The notes under the pieces were generated by a model, which was not told where the DNA came from, did not search any database, and was given only the letters and a program-made list of their open reading frames with translations. A stretch of 64,000 nt of DNA from DATAOG01 sp963782885 (GTDB lineage: Bacteria > Pseudomonadota > Alphaproteobacteria > Geminicoccales > Geminicoccaceae). Below are positions 7,059-15,686 of this stretch, one piece after another. The stretch's first letter is position 1. Each line of letters begins with the position of its first letter. A program made the translations under genes and the position numbers. The stretch lies in contig CAWALL010000006.1 in NCBI GenBank assembly GCA_963782885.1, forward strand, positions 124,001-188,000, written 5' to 3'.

Positions 7059-8876
7059 TCAGGCCGCCATCTCGTGGTCGAGCTGGTCGATCAGGCCCTC
7101 GATCATGCCGAGCCCCTTGGCCCAGAAGCCGGGATCCGAGGCATCGAGGCCGAAGGGCGCCAGCAGCTCCTGGTGGCGGCGCGTGCCGCCGGCGCGCAGA
7201 AGCTCGAGGTAGCGCTCCTGGAAACCCTCGGGCTCGGCCTGGTAGACCGCGTACAGCGAGTTCACCAGGCAGTCGCCGAACGCGTAGGCGTAGACGTAGA
7301 ACGGCACGTGGACGAAGTGCGGAATATAACTCCAGTACACCCGGTAGGCGTCGTCGAAGCGGAACGCCGGCCCCAAACTCTCTCTCTGCACCTCGAGCCA
7401 CAGCCGGCCGAGCTCGTCGGCGGTGAGCTCGGCGGTCTTGCGGGCGTCGTGGACCCGGCGCTCGAACTCGACGAACGCGATCTGGCGGACGACGGTATTG
7501 AGCCCGTCCTCGATCTTGCCGGCGAGCATGACCCGGCGCTGGACCGGGTCGGTCTCGGCCTCGAGCAGGGCGCGGAAGGTCAGCTGCTCGCCGAACACCG
7601 AGGCGGTCTCGGCGAGCGTCAAGGGCGTGCCCGCCATCAGCGGGCCCTGCGCCGCCGCCAGCACCTGGTGGACGCCGTGGCCGAGCTCGTGGGCGAGCGT
7701 CATCACGTCCCGGGCGCGACCTTGATAGTTCATCAGCACGTAGGGATGCGCGCTCGGCACGGTCGGATGGCAGAAGGCGCCGGCGTCCTTGCCCGGCCGC
7801 AGCGCGGCGTCGATCCAGTTGCGGGCGAAAAAGCGCTCGAGGATCTCGGCCAGCACCGGTTCGAAGCGCCGGTAGGCGTCGAGCACGATCACCCTGGCCT
7901 CCGGCCAGGCGATCCGGCGGTCGCTGTCCTCGGGGAGCGGCGCGTTGCGATCCCAGTACTCGAGCTTCTCCAGGCCGAGCCAGCGGGCCTTGATCGCGTA
8001 GTAGCGATGCGACAGGCGCGGCCAGGCGTCCCGGACCGCCGCGATCAAAGCGTCGACCACCTCGTCCTCGACCTGGTTCGCGAGGTTGCGGCTCGAGATC
8101 GGCCGGGCGAAGTCGCGCCAGCCGTCCTCGATCTGCTTGTCCTTGGCGAGCGTGTTGGTGATCAGCGCGAACAGGCGGATCCGGCCCTCGAGCACGCCGG
8201 CGATCGCTTCCGCGGCCGCCTGGCGCTTGGCCCGGTCCTTGTCCGAGAGCAGATCGAAGATCTCGGCGCTGGTCAGCTCGCGGCCGTCGAGCGGGAAGCG
8301 CAGGCCCGCCATGGTCTCGTCGAACAGCCGGACCCACGCGCTCCGGCCAGTGATCGACTTCTCGTGCAGGACGCGCTCGATCTCGTCGTCGAGCTGATGC
8401 GGGCGGAAGGCGCGCACGTCCCGGAGCCACGGCCCATAATGGGCGAGCTCGGGCGACTGCTCGAGCCTGGCGGCGAGCGCGTCGTCCTCGATCCGGTTGA
8501 GCTCGAGGGTGACGAACAGGAGCCGGGTCGCCGCCTCGTTGACCCGCTCCTGGACGCTCTGGAAGAAGCGGCCGATCTCCGGGTCGTCGGTCCTGGCGGC
8601 GTGCAGCAACTGCGCATAGCTCGCGGCCCGGCCGAGCTGCTCCTCGAGCCGCTCGTAGCGCTCGATCAGGGCGGCGAGCGCCGCGCCGTCGAGTTCGCCG
8701 AGCCTGCCCTTGTACTCCGCCTGGAGCGCGCTCGCGCCCTCGAGCGCCGCCCGCAGATCCCGGTCGACCTCGGACGCATCGGGCGCGGGGTAGAGATCGC
8801 TCAGGTCCCATTCCGGCAACGCTGCGGTGGACGACGCCGCGCCCGCTGGCGCGGCTTGGTAGCAAGGCTCGATCAT
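7059..8876 (-). CDS. pepF: M3-family oligoendopeptidase F
   Basis: A 605-residue zinc peptidase of family M3. The metal site HELGH lies at residues 396-400 inside AHELGHGVHQVLA, with the helper Glu a helix later (TLAETASVFGEQL). The N-terminal half is the helical lobe typical of PepF. These enzymes cleave short peptides in the cytoplasm. Length fits the family. The ATG at 8876 has GGGAG ten bases upstream. The ABC1 kinase gene follows 3 bp downstream. A shared, divergent intergenic region (8877-9042) separates it from the acyl-CoA synthetase gene. Confidence 0.92.
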   Translation of the reverse strand: MIEPCYQAAPAGAASSTAALPEWDLSDLYPAPDASEVDRDLRAALEGASALQAEYKGRLGELDGAALAALIERYERLEEQLGRAASYAQLLHAARTDDPEIGRFFQSVQERVNEAATRLLFVTLELNRIEDDALAARLEQSPELAHYGPWLRDVRAFRPHQLDDEIERVLHEKSITGRSAWVRLFDETMAGLRFPLDGRELTSAEIFDLLSDKDRAKRQAAAEAIAGVLEGRIRLFALITNTLAKDKQIEDGWRDFARPISSRNLANQVEDEVVDALIAAVRDAWPRLSHRYYAIKARWLGLEKLEYWDRNAPLPEDSDRRIAWPEARVIVLDAYRRFEPVLAEILERFFARNWIDAALRPGKDAGAFCHPTVPSAHPYVLMNYQGRARDVMTLAHELGHGVHQVLAAAQGPLMAGTPLTLAETASVFGEQLTFRALLEAETDPVQRRVMLAGKIEDGLNTVVRQIAFVEFERRVHDARKTAELTADELGRLWLEVQRESLGPAFRFDDAYRVYWSYIPHFVHVPFYVYAYAFGDCLVNSLYAVYQAEPEGFQERYLELLRAGGTRRHQELLAPFGLDASDPGFWAKGLGMIEGLIDQLDHEMAA

Positions 8877-9042
8877 CCACGTGCTCCCGTTGCGGACCCC
8901 TGGAGATATATGAACCGCCCCTGGTCAATCCAGGTAATTCCCATTATCTGTTCGCGACCGCTGAATTGGCCGGCGCCGGGCTGATCCCGGCATCAGGCGA
9001 GGCGAGCGTCCGCGCCAGAGCGGACGACCGCCGGGAGATGCG

Positions 9043-10863
9043 ATGTCGGCGCCGGATCTTGGCTCCAACTTGATCGAGCTGTTCGAGCGGACGGCCAGCG
9101 GGCGCGGCGAGCAGCCTTTTCTCTGGCTCAAGCGCGACGGGGTCTACCGGCCCTGGTCCTGGCAGCGGGTGGCGCGCGAGGCGCGTCTGCTCGCGCGGGT
9201 GCTGCGCGCGCGCGGCCTGACGCCGGGCGACCGGGTGCTGCTGGTCGCCGAGAACCGCCCGGAATGGCTGATCGCCGATCTCGCGATCATGATCGCGGGC
9301 GCGATCACGGTCCCGGCCTACACCACCAACACGGTCCGCGACCACGCCTATCTGCTCGAGCACAGCGGGGCCGCCGCGGCCGTGGTCTCGAACGACCGCC
9401 TGGCCCGAGAGCTGCTGCCGGCGGTCGCCGAGGCGGCGGCCACCCGGTTGCTGGTCAGCATCGAGCCGCTCGAGGCCGCGGGCCAGTTGAACCTGCCGGT
9501 GCTGGCTTGGCAGGAGGCGCTGGCCGAGGGCGAGCGGCTGCCCGATCCCGGCCCCGATCCGGCCAGGTGCCTCTCCAGCAGCGACACCGCCTGCTTCATC
9601 TACACCTCGGGCACCGGCGGCAAGCCCAAGGGCGTGATGCTCAGCCACGGCAACGTGCTCGCCAACGTCGCCGGGTCGACCGCGGCGCTCGCCATGCTCG
9701 GTCTCGACGAGCACGAGGTGTTCCTCTCGTTCCTGCCGCTCTCGCACGCTTACGAGCATACCGCCGGCCAGTTCATGCCGATCGCGGTCGGCGCCCAGAT
9801 CTACTATGCCGACGGCCTCGAGACGCTGAGCACCAACCTGCTCGAGGCGCGTCCGACCATCATGACCTGCGTACCGCGGCTCTACGAGATCATGCGCCAG
9901 CGGATCCTGAACGGGATCGCGCGCCAGAAGGGGCTCAGGCCGCGGCTGTTCCACAAGGCGGTCGAGCTCGGCTGCAAGGCCTACCAGACGCCGGGCGCGC
10001 TCGGGCTCGGCGAGCGCCTGCTCGACCGCGTGCTCGACCGGCTGGTGCGCGAGCAGGTGCGGGCCCGCTTCGGCGGCCGGATCAAGGCCCTGGTCTCGGG
10101 CGGCGCCCCGCTCAACTACGAGGTTGGACTGTTCTTCACGGCGCTGGGCCTGCCCGTGTTCCAGGGCTACGGCCAGACCGAATGCTCGCCGGTGGCGAGC
10201 GTCAACACCCCGCGCCAGATCAAGCTGCACACGGTCGGGCCGCCGATCCCGGGGGTCGAGATCAAGATCGCGGATGATGGCGAGATCCTGGTCCGCGGCG
10301 CCTCGGTGATGCAGGGCTACTGGCGCGACCCGGAGGCGACCGCCCAGGCGCTCCAGAACGGCTGGCTGCACACCGGCGACGTCGGGCTGATCGACGCCGA
10401 CGGCTTCATCCAGATCACCGACCGCAAGAAGGACATCATCGTCAACTCGGGCGGCGACAACCTCTCGCCGCAGCGGGTCGAGGGGGTCCTTCTGCTCGAG
10501 CCGGAGATCGGCCAGGCGATCGTCTATGGCGACCGGCGGCCGCATCTGGTGGCGCTGCTGGTGCCGGATGCGGACTTCGCCCGAAGCTACGCCCGCGCCC
10601 ACCGGCTGCCGTTCGATCTCGCGACGCTCGCCGAGGACGAAGGCTTCGAGCGCGCGATCGGCGAGGCGGTCAAGCGGGCCAACCAGATCCTCTCGGTGAC
10701 CGAACGGGTGCGCCACTTCAAGCTGATGCCGGAACCGTTCAGCATCGAGAACGGGATGATGACCCCGACCCTCAAGCTCAAGCGGCCGGTCATCTACCGC
10801 ACCCATCGCGAGCTGTTCGAGAGCCTCTACGAACTCCGTCGCGACGTCCAGGGCGCCGCCTGA
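9043..10863 (+). CDS. Long-chain fatty-acid--CoA ligase (AMP-binding)
   Basis: A 606-residue adenylate-forming enzyme that activates long-chain fatty acids to acyl-CoA. The P-loop-like AMP-binding motif YTSGTGGKPKGVMLSH begins at residue 187. FQGYGQTECSPV, LHTGDVG and ITDRKKDIIVNSGGDNLSP follow in the expected order. The NSGGDNLSP ending and overall size resemble the FadD15/bacterial ACSBG-like branch rather than E. coli FadD. GGGAGATGCG immediately precedes the ATG. The gene is alone on its strand and divergent from pepF. It may supply acyl-CoA for membrane lipids or for the fatty-acid signal enzyme encoded near the right end of the window; that link is inference. Confidence 0.9.
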   Translation: MSAPDLGSNLIELFERTASGRGEQPFLWLKRDGVYRPWSWQRVAREARLLARVLRARGLTPGDRVLLVAENRPEWLIADLAIMIAGAITVPAYTTNTVRDHAYLLEHSGAAAAVVSNDRLARELLPAVAEAAATRLLVSIEPLEAAGQLNLPVLAWQEALAEGERLPDPGPDPARCLSSSDTACFIYTSGTGGKPKGVMLSHGNVLANVAGSTAALAMLGLDEHEVFLSFLPLSHAYEHTAGQFMPIAVGAQIYYADGLETLSTNLLEARPTIMTCVPRLYEIMRQRILNGIARQKGLRPRLFHKAVELGCKAYQTPGALGLGERLLDRVLDRLVREQVRARFGGRIKALVSGGAPLNYEVGLFFTALGLPVFQGYGQTECSPVASVNTPRQIKLHTVGPPIPGVEIKIADDGEILVRGASVMQGYWRDPEATAQALQNGWLHTGDVGLIDADGFIQITDRKKDIIVNSGGDNLSPQRVEGVLLLEPEIGQAIVYGDRRPHLVALLVPDADFARSYARAHRLPFDLATLAEDEGFERAIGEAVKRANQILSVTERVRHFKLMPEPFSIENGMMTPTLKLKRPVIYRTHRELFESLYELRRDVQGAA

Positions 10864-11399
10864 GCGCGGCTCCCGGCCAGTCGTGATGGTTCAGGCGATC
10901 GTCAGGCCGCAGGAGTCAAGCGCTCGAAGTTGATGACGTCGGCGCGGCGCTTGCGGGCCAGGCTCGAGCTTGGTGGTCCGCCGGTTGTGTGTCGGGCTCC
11001 TCGAGAAGTAAAGGCGTGCGCGTCGAAGATCCGACCGCCGTGGTGCTCGCGATGGCGGGATCATCTCATTCTGGTGATTTTGGGCCCTGAACCGGACGAT
11101 CGGCAGGCCGAAACCCGCGATTTTGCCGTGGAACTCCGCAAATTCGAGGTGAATCCTACCTGCTTCATCATAGTGGCGGTGCATGTCCCCAACCCGCTCA
11201 ACGTGGACGGGCGGCGGCTGGCAGACCGCAGTCGGACGCCCCAGGCGGTCGGCCGGCCACCCAACGCCGATCGGGCGGGCGCTCGGCCGCAGCCGCGGAT
11301 CGGCCGGCAGGCCGGGGCTTCCGGCTCCTGATCTAAGGCCTTTTCCGGGCGCGTCGTGAAATGCGGACGTCTGGGAGAACCGATCGTCCGAGATCAGGC
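10864..11399. other. Intergenic stretch without a supported gene
   Basis: Open frames on both strands are long only because the DNA is G+C-rich; none has convincing protein character. A short minus-strand stretch near 10900-11000 (ARKRRADVINFERLTP) might be the end of a lost gene. The region separates the acyl-CoA synthetase from the convergent glycosyltransferase gene and holds no obvious hairpin with a T tract. Confidence 0.4.
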
Positions 11400-12263
11400 T
11401 TATCCGCGCCTCCATCCGTTGATCTTCGCTGCCAGCGCACGGCGAACCGGGCGGCGCAAATCCTTGTACATCCGCCGTAGAATGCGACCGCCGTAGTAAC
11501 GCAGCACCGGCTTCTCGGGGAACGCCTTGTAGACCACGGTGAAGCGCTCGACCGTCCTTCGGTAGAACTGCTGGTCCGACGTCCCGCCGGCCTGCACGAT
11601 CGCAATCGGCCGACCCAGATCTTGGATTCGATAGCCCAGCGCCAGAGCCCTCACGTAGAGATCATAGTCCGCGACGATCGAGAGCTTGGGCGAAAACCCC
11701 AGTTCGAGGAGGATCTGCCGCCGGCAAAAAAAAGCCTGGTGGGAGAAGCAGTTGCCCCTCCATAGCTCCTCCAGCGGTTTGGTGCGAGCATGGTGGCACC
11801 GGTCCGGCAGCTCCCAGTAGCAGCTACCATACGCCATGTGGCTCTCTGCCTGAGGATCAAATTGGGCGAGTACCCTATCGTGCGCGAAGCGGTCGCCTGC
11901 ACCGAGAAAGATCACCCACTCGCCGCGCGCCACGCCTGCGCCTTTCATCATCGCGTCGTAGATGCCCCTGTCGGGTTCACTGATCAGACGATCAATTCGG
12001 CGGCCGTAATCCTGCAGGACCTTGAGTGTTTCATCGCTCGAGGCGCCGTCGACGACAATGTATTCGTAAGACGCATCGCGCTGGCGGGTCACACTTTCGA
12101 TGGTCGAAGCGATGGTGGCCTGCCCGTTCCGAACAACCGTGATCACGCTGATGCGTGGCGACCCCGGGGCGCGCCGGATAAGGTCACGCTCGCGAGGCAC
12201 GCGGCCGAGCGCCGATACCGAATGATTCGAGAGCGGCTCCAAATCCCCTTTGAGACGCGACAT
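11400..12263 (-). CDS. Family 2 glycosyltransferase
   Basis: A 287-residue GT-A-fold glycosyltransferase. The core begins PRISVITVVRNGQATIAST and contains EYIVVDGASSDET, the acceptor-side SEPDRGIYDAMMKG, and an FLGAGD motif in the position of the metal-binding DxD. This subgroup, WcaA-like with the D-x-G-I-YDAMNKG signature, adds sugars to lipid-linked exopolysaccharide or O-antigen intermediates at the inner membrane face. GGAAGA precedes the ATG at 12263. It is the last gene of the minus-strand glycan cluster, downstream of the damaged sulfotransferase. Donor and acceptor sugars cannot be inferred. Confidence 0.88.
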   Translation of the reverse strand: MSRLKGDLEPLSNHSVSALGRVPRERDLIRRAPGSPRISVITVVRNGQATIASTIESVTRQRDASYEYIVVDGASSDETLKVLQDYGRRIDRLISEPDRGIYDAMMKGAGVARGEWVIFLGAGDRFAHDRVLAQFDPQAESHMAYGSCYWELPDRCHHARTKPLEELWRGNCFSHQAFFCRRQILLELGFSPKLSIVADYDLYVRALALGYRIQDLGRPIAIVQAGGTSDQQFYRRTVERFTVVYKAFPEKPVLRYYGGRILRRMYKDLRRPVRRALAAKINGWRRG

Positions 12264-12358
12264 TCTTCCACGAGCCTACCCGAGATTACACAACATTTGC
12301 ACCGTGATAGACCCCACTTAGCCCCCTCCAAGCTCGTCCACTCAGGGACGACCCCTAG

Positions 12359-13283
12359 CTAAACACACCCGCGCTCAGTACCCACCCCAACCAACTTTCT
12401 ATAGGACGCCATGATATCGCCCGTGATCGAGGTCCTAAGATTTTCTGGCAGCTGATTAAGCACTTCATACTTCGGCGCGGCCGCGCTCTGGAATTGAAAG
12501 CACCGAACGACGTCCGCTACGTCTTCCGATGACTCCTCGATTTGGCAAAATCGCAGAATTCTTTGAAGAACCTCTACTGTATCCAAGACCAGAACTCTCA
12601 TGAGGCACTAACAAAAACCGGCTTCTTCGATCTCTAGCTAGCAACGTGGTCCATGCACCAACATACTCCTTATACCGCGCCGCGATATACGCCACGCGTA
12701 CAGCAACATCGTCCATACTCATCGTATTTCCAAAAAACAGCAGATATGTGGACGCAATGCAGTGTATTGGCTCCCGTACCAGAATAACATACTTGAAGAG
12801 ACGCGTACTTTCGACATGAAAGATTTCAGACACTTTGACCGCTAAACACCTAAAGCGGCCACAGGGCGCCACATGGTGCGTCTTCACGATATTGGGCACT
12901 AGAGGGAATGTTTTGCTATACTGCTCGAAAACGCCAACATTTGCCTTAAGGTAGTATATATCCGGCAGCAAACCTTCAACATTATACACCCGAGCTCCAC
13001 ACTGTATAGCGGAAAACTCGACCTCGCTCCCCGGCTCCGTAACCGATGTCGAAAATGCCCCAGAAAGGTCAACGCCATGTCTCCGTAGAAGAAGTGCCGC
13101 AACCAGTGTGCGCAGCCAACCGTTCCCCGAGCGCGGGAAAGAAGCTAAGAAAACAGGGTTTGCAACTACAGGAAAGCCCGCGATGCGCCGTTCGTTAAAA
13201 CCGCCACGCACGAGCAACTCGAGAAATGGAACTCGCACCGTTCCGTCAACCATTCTACGAAGCTCCTGTGTTCGATATATCAA
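12359..13283 (-). pseudogene. Sulfotransferase with a single-base frameshift
   Basis: The first frame (from 13283) holds both PAPS-binding motifs of sulfotransferases: the 5'-phosphosulfate loop FLASFPRSGNGWLRTL and the 3'-phosphate motif YVILVREPIHCIAST. After RFLLVPHE the similarity leaves this frame and continues in another as VLVLDTVEVLQRILRFCQ, down to a stop at 12359. Removing one base at about 12596 joins them into RFLLVPHEVLVLDTVEVLQ, exactly the order expected. The base composition is clearly more A/T-rich than the neighbouring glycan genes, suggesting recent transfer. It would have sulfated a surface sugar. Either a real inactivating mutation or an assembly error. Confidence 0.75.
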
Positions 13284-13342
13284 CTTGCACGGCTCAGGGG
13301 GTGGGTCCGTGAGTCATGAGATCGCTGTATCTGCGATCCGAG

Positions 13343-15664
13343 CTAAATCCTCAATGCTTTCAGATAGTTCCGGAGCCGAGGGTATCTTTTTTTCAAGAGG
13401 TAACGTATTGGTCGCTTCTGCAATTTGTCTAATTCTCTCTTAAGTTGGTGCTGGAGATCGCTATTTGGCAGTTTCTGGGCGGCACCCAAGTGGCTCGAGC
13501 CGGTCAAATCCAACCGCCGCCTGTCCGGCGTGAACTGAATCTTCTCGGGCATCGCTAAACATCGTAATACATTGGACCGGCGGAGAACGCAAAAGAGACT
13601 GTGGTACGAGCGCATGAGCGAATATTCGTTCTCGACGTAATGACGCGCCCAGAACCGGATGCGCCTCCGGAGTTCTGGTTTACAGTAGAGCTCGCGGATC
13701 CGTGCCGCCAACTCGGGGATATCGCCAGCGCGAGCCGTCAAACCCGTGATCCCAGTAGCGACGGAGTCCTTCATGCCCGTGGCGTCGTAAGCGATCACGG
13801 GAGTGCCGCACGCTGCGGCCTCGATGAACACCTGACCAAACGTCTCCGCGGAGCTCGCCCCGACAAAAATATCGGCGGCGCCGTACAGCGTGACTAGATC
13901 CTGCTCGGTGGATACATAGCCGACCCGGTGCAAATTTGGAATGCCGAGTTCGGACGCTGGATCCGAGCGGCCGGCCGCAAGCGTAATGAGATCGGGCAAA
14001 TCGAGCGTCGAGATCGCCTGCACGTAGTCCTGGACGCCCTTCCGGTGATCGCCCAGGGTGGCTGAGCTGATGAATACGACGAATTTGTTCAGGGGAAGCC
14101 CCAGCCGCTTGCGACAGAGTAGCATATCCTGCGGCCGAAACACGTCAGTCGGGACGCCGATGCGAAATTCTTCAACCCTCGAGTATAGCGGCACCTCACC
14201 GCGGCGTCCCGTCAGCGCGTCGCGCGCAACGCTTGCGGCCCAGCGCGAGTATCCCAGGAGGATCGGCTTGGCTTGCGCATCCAATACGTCCCTCTTCGTT
14301 TGCCAGGCCTCGGCGATCCGATGGCTCTCGAGCTGCGGGTACTCGTTGGGCGTCGGACAGCTGGCATCACAGCCATCGAGATATTTCAAGCAGTCGCCGG
14401 TATAGGCGCATCGGCCGGTCAACCACCACAAGTCGTGCAGGATGATGAATACCGGCCACCGGTGCGCCAATTGCCCGACCAAGCGAGGGTCGGCACGGGC
14501 GCCGTGCAGGTTTCCGAGTATGATCACATCCGGATCAAACTGTATGATCGCAGCAGTCAGCTCATCATAGGCGATTTCGGCCTTGCCCGGCTGCACCAGG
14601 GACAGCGATTGAATCTCATGCCCAGCCCAGGCTATCGCCTCCGCAATCCGTCGCTGCGCGATGCCCGCTCCATACTTGAAGCCCAGGTCACTGAGCAGCG
14701 TGACGCGCAGATTTGACCTGCCCCGGTGCGGTCTCGGCTCCTCGACCTCGAATTCCGCGGTGTCGCCTACGTATTCCCTCCTGACCCGGCGCAACTCCTT
14801 CTTGAAGTGGGCCTCGTGATGCGTTTTTTGCCGATCGTGCTTCCGATAGAGCGCGATCGGCCTTCCGATGACGTGCAATTTCGCATGGGCCTTGGCAAAT
14901 CGCAGCCACAGCTCGTAGTCCATGCTGTAATAAAGATCTTCCCTGACCCGGCCACCAGCCCTGTCCCAGAGTGCCTTCGTGAAGATGACCTCCGGCTGAT
15001 AGAAAAATCGACCGCCATTCCAACAACGATCCAGGTCGAGAAGCTCTTCGAGCGAGAGATAGGCGTTTTCACAGGAGGTCAGATGATATGCTGACGGTTG
15101 CTCGTTCGCCTGAATCTCACAGACACCGGCAACCATCTCAGCACCCGAATAGTCCAAAGCGAGCGCGGCCGCAAGCAGCGAACCCGGCGCCAGCATGTCG
15201 TCGGCGTTAAGCCAAGTGAGAATTGCCCCGCTCGCCTTGGCCATGCCTTTGTTGATTGCATGGCTTTGGCCTTCGTCCTTCTCGATAATGAGAGCGGAAA
15301 AATAGCGTCGGTACGCGGCGAAGATCGCGGGCGAATCATCATGCGAGGCGCCATCGACCATGATGTATTCGAGATCGGGATAGTTTTGATTGATCACGGA
15401 CAAGATCGTTTCTTCGACAAAATCGCCCTGGTTGAAGGAGGGGGTGATGACGCTGATTCGTGGCCATTCCCGGCCGCTCGGCAGGGTCGGCGGGTGCTCG
15501 CACGCGCTCGGGGCCGCATAGGGCCAGCGGCCCAAGGTCGGCTTGCGAGGCCGATCACACACTCGGATGACGTCCGTGGCCATCGCTTCGATCCGCCGCG
15601 CGGTGAGTTGGGACGGAGCGCCCTGCACAATCTGCGGTTCGGGTCTGGATCGATGAGAGGACAT
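13343..15664 (-). CDS. Bifunctional GT2-GT4 glycosyltransferase
   Basis: A 773-residue fusion. The N-terminal domain (about residues 60-290) is a family 2 GT-A enzyme: PRISVITPSFNQGDFVEET, EYIMVDGASHDDS and WLNADDMLAPGS, where ADD is the metal-binding motif. The C-terminal domain (about residues 320-700) is a family 4 GT-B enzyme: GAGIAQRRIAEAIA, an HDLWWLTGRC segment, and the donor-site pattern SSAETFGQVFIEAAACGTPV. The tail is basic. The ATG at 15664, preceded by AGGCGG, is preferred to upstream starts that would add low-complexity sequence. Fusion of two transferases suggests consecutive addition of two sugars to one acceptor. It lies 22 bp after the FkbM methyltransferase gene in the same operon. 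Confidence 0.87.
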   Translation of the reverse strand: MSSHRSRPEPQIVQGAPSQLTARRIEAMATDVIRVCDRPRKPTLGRWPYAAPSACEHPPTLPSGREWPRISVITPSFNQGDFVEETILSVINQNYPDLEYIMVDGASHDDSPAIFAAYRRYFSALIIEKDEGQSHAINKGMAKASGAILTWLNADDMLAPGSLLAAALALDYSGAEMVAGVCEIQANEQPSAYHLTSCENAYLSLEELLDLDRCWNGGRFFYQPEVIFTKALWDRAGGRVREDLYYSMDYELWLRFAKAHAKLHVIGRPIALYRKHDRQKTHHEAHFKKELRRVRREYVGDTAEFEVEEPRPHRGRSNLRVTLLSDLGFKYGAGIAQRRIAEAIAWAGHEIQSLSLVQPGKAEIAYDELTAAIIQFDPDVIILGNLHGARADPRLVGQLAHRWPVFIILHDLWWLTGRCAYTGDCLKYLDGCDASCPTPNEYPQLESHRIAEAWQTKRDVLDAQAKPILLGYSRWAASVARDALTGRRGEVPLYSRVEEFRIGVPTDVFRPQDMLLCRKRLGLPLNKFVVFISSATLGDHRKGVQDYVQAISTLDLPDLITLAAGRSDPASELGIPNLHRVGYVSTEQDLVTLYGAADIFVGASSAETFGQVFIEAAACGTPVIAYDATGMKDSVATGITGLTARAGDIPELAARIRELYCKPELRRRIRFWARHYVENEYSLMRSYHSLFCVLRRSNVLRCLAMPEKIQFTPDRRRLDLTGSSHLGAAQKLPNSDLQHQLKRELDKLQKRPIRYLLKKRYPRLRNYLKALRI

Positions 15665-15686
15665 CCGGCCGCCTTTCACCGAGCAG

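Noticed and set aside
5718..8984. Very long open frame on the plus strand, opposite ubiB-like and pepF genes
   Set aside because: It is the antisense shadow of two well-recognised genes in G+C-rich DNA; its translation has no domain features.
8944..10806. Long minus-strand frame opposite the acyl-CoA synthetase
   Set aside because: Antisense shadow; no ribosome-binding site or motif, while the plus frame has the full AMP-binding motif set.
10930..11331. Plus-strand frame in the gap after the acyl-CoA synthetase
   Set aside because: No recognisable domain, poor start context, and an equally long frame on the other strand.
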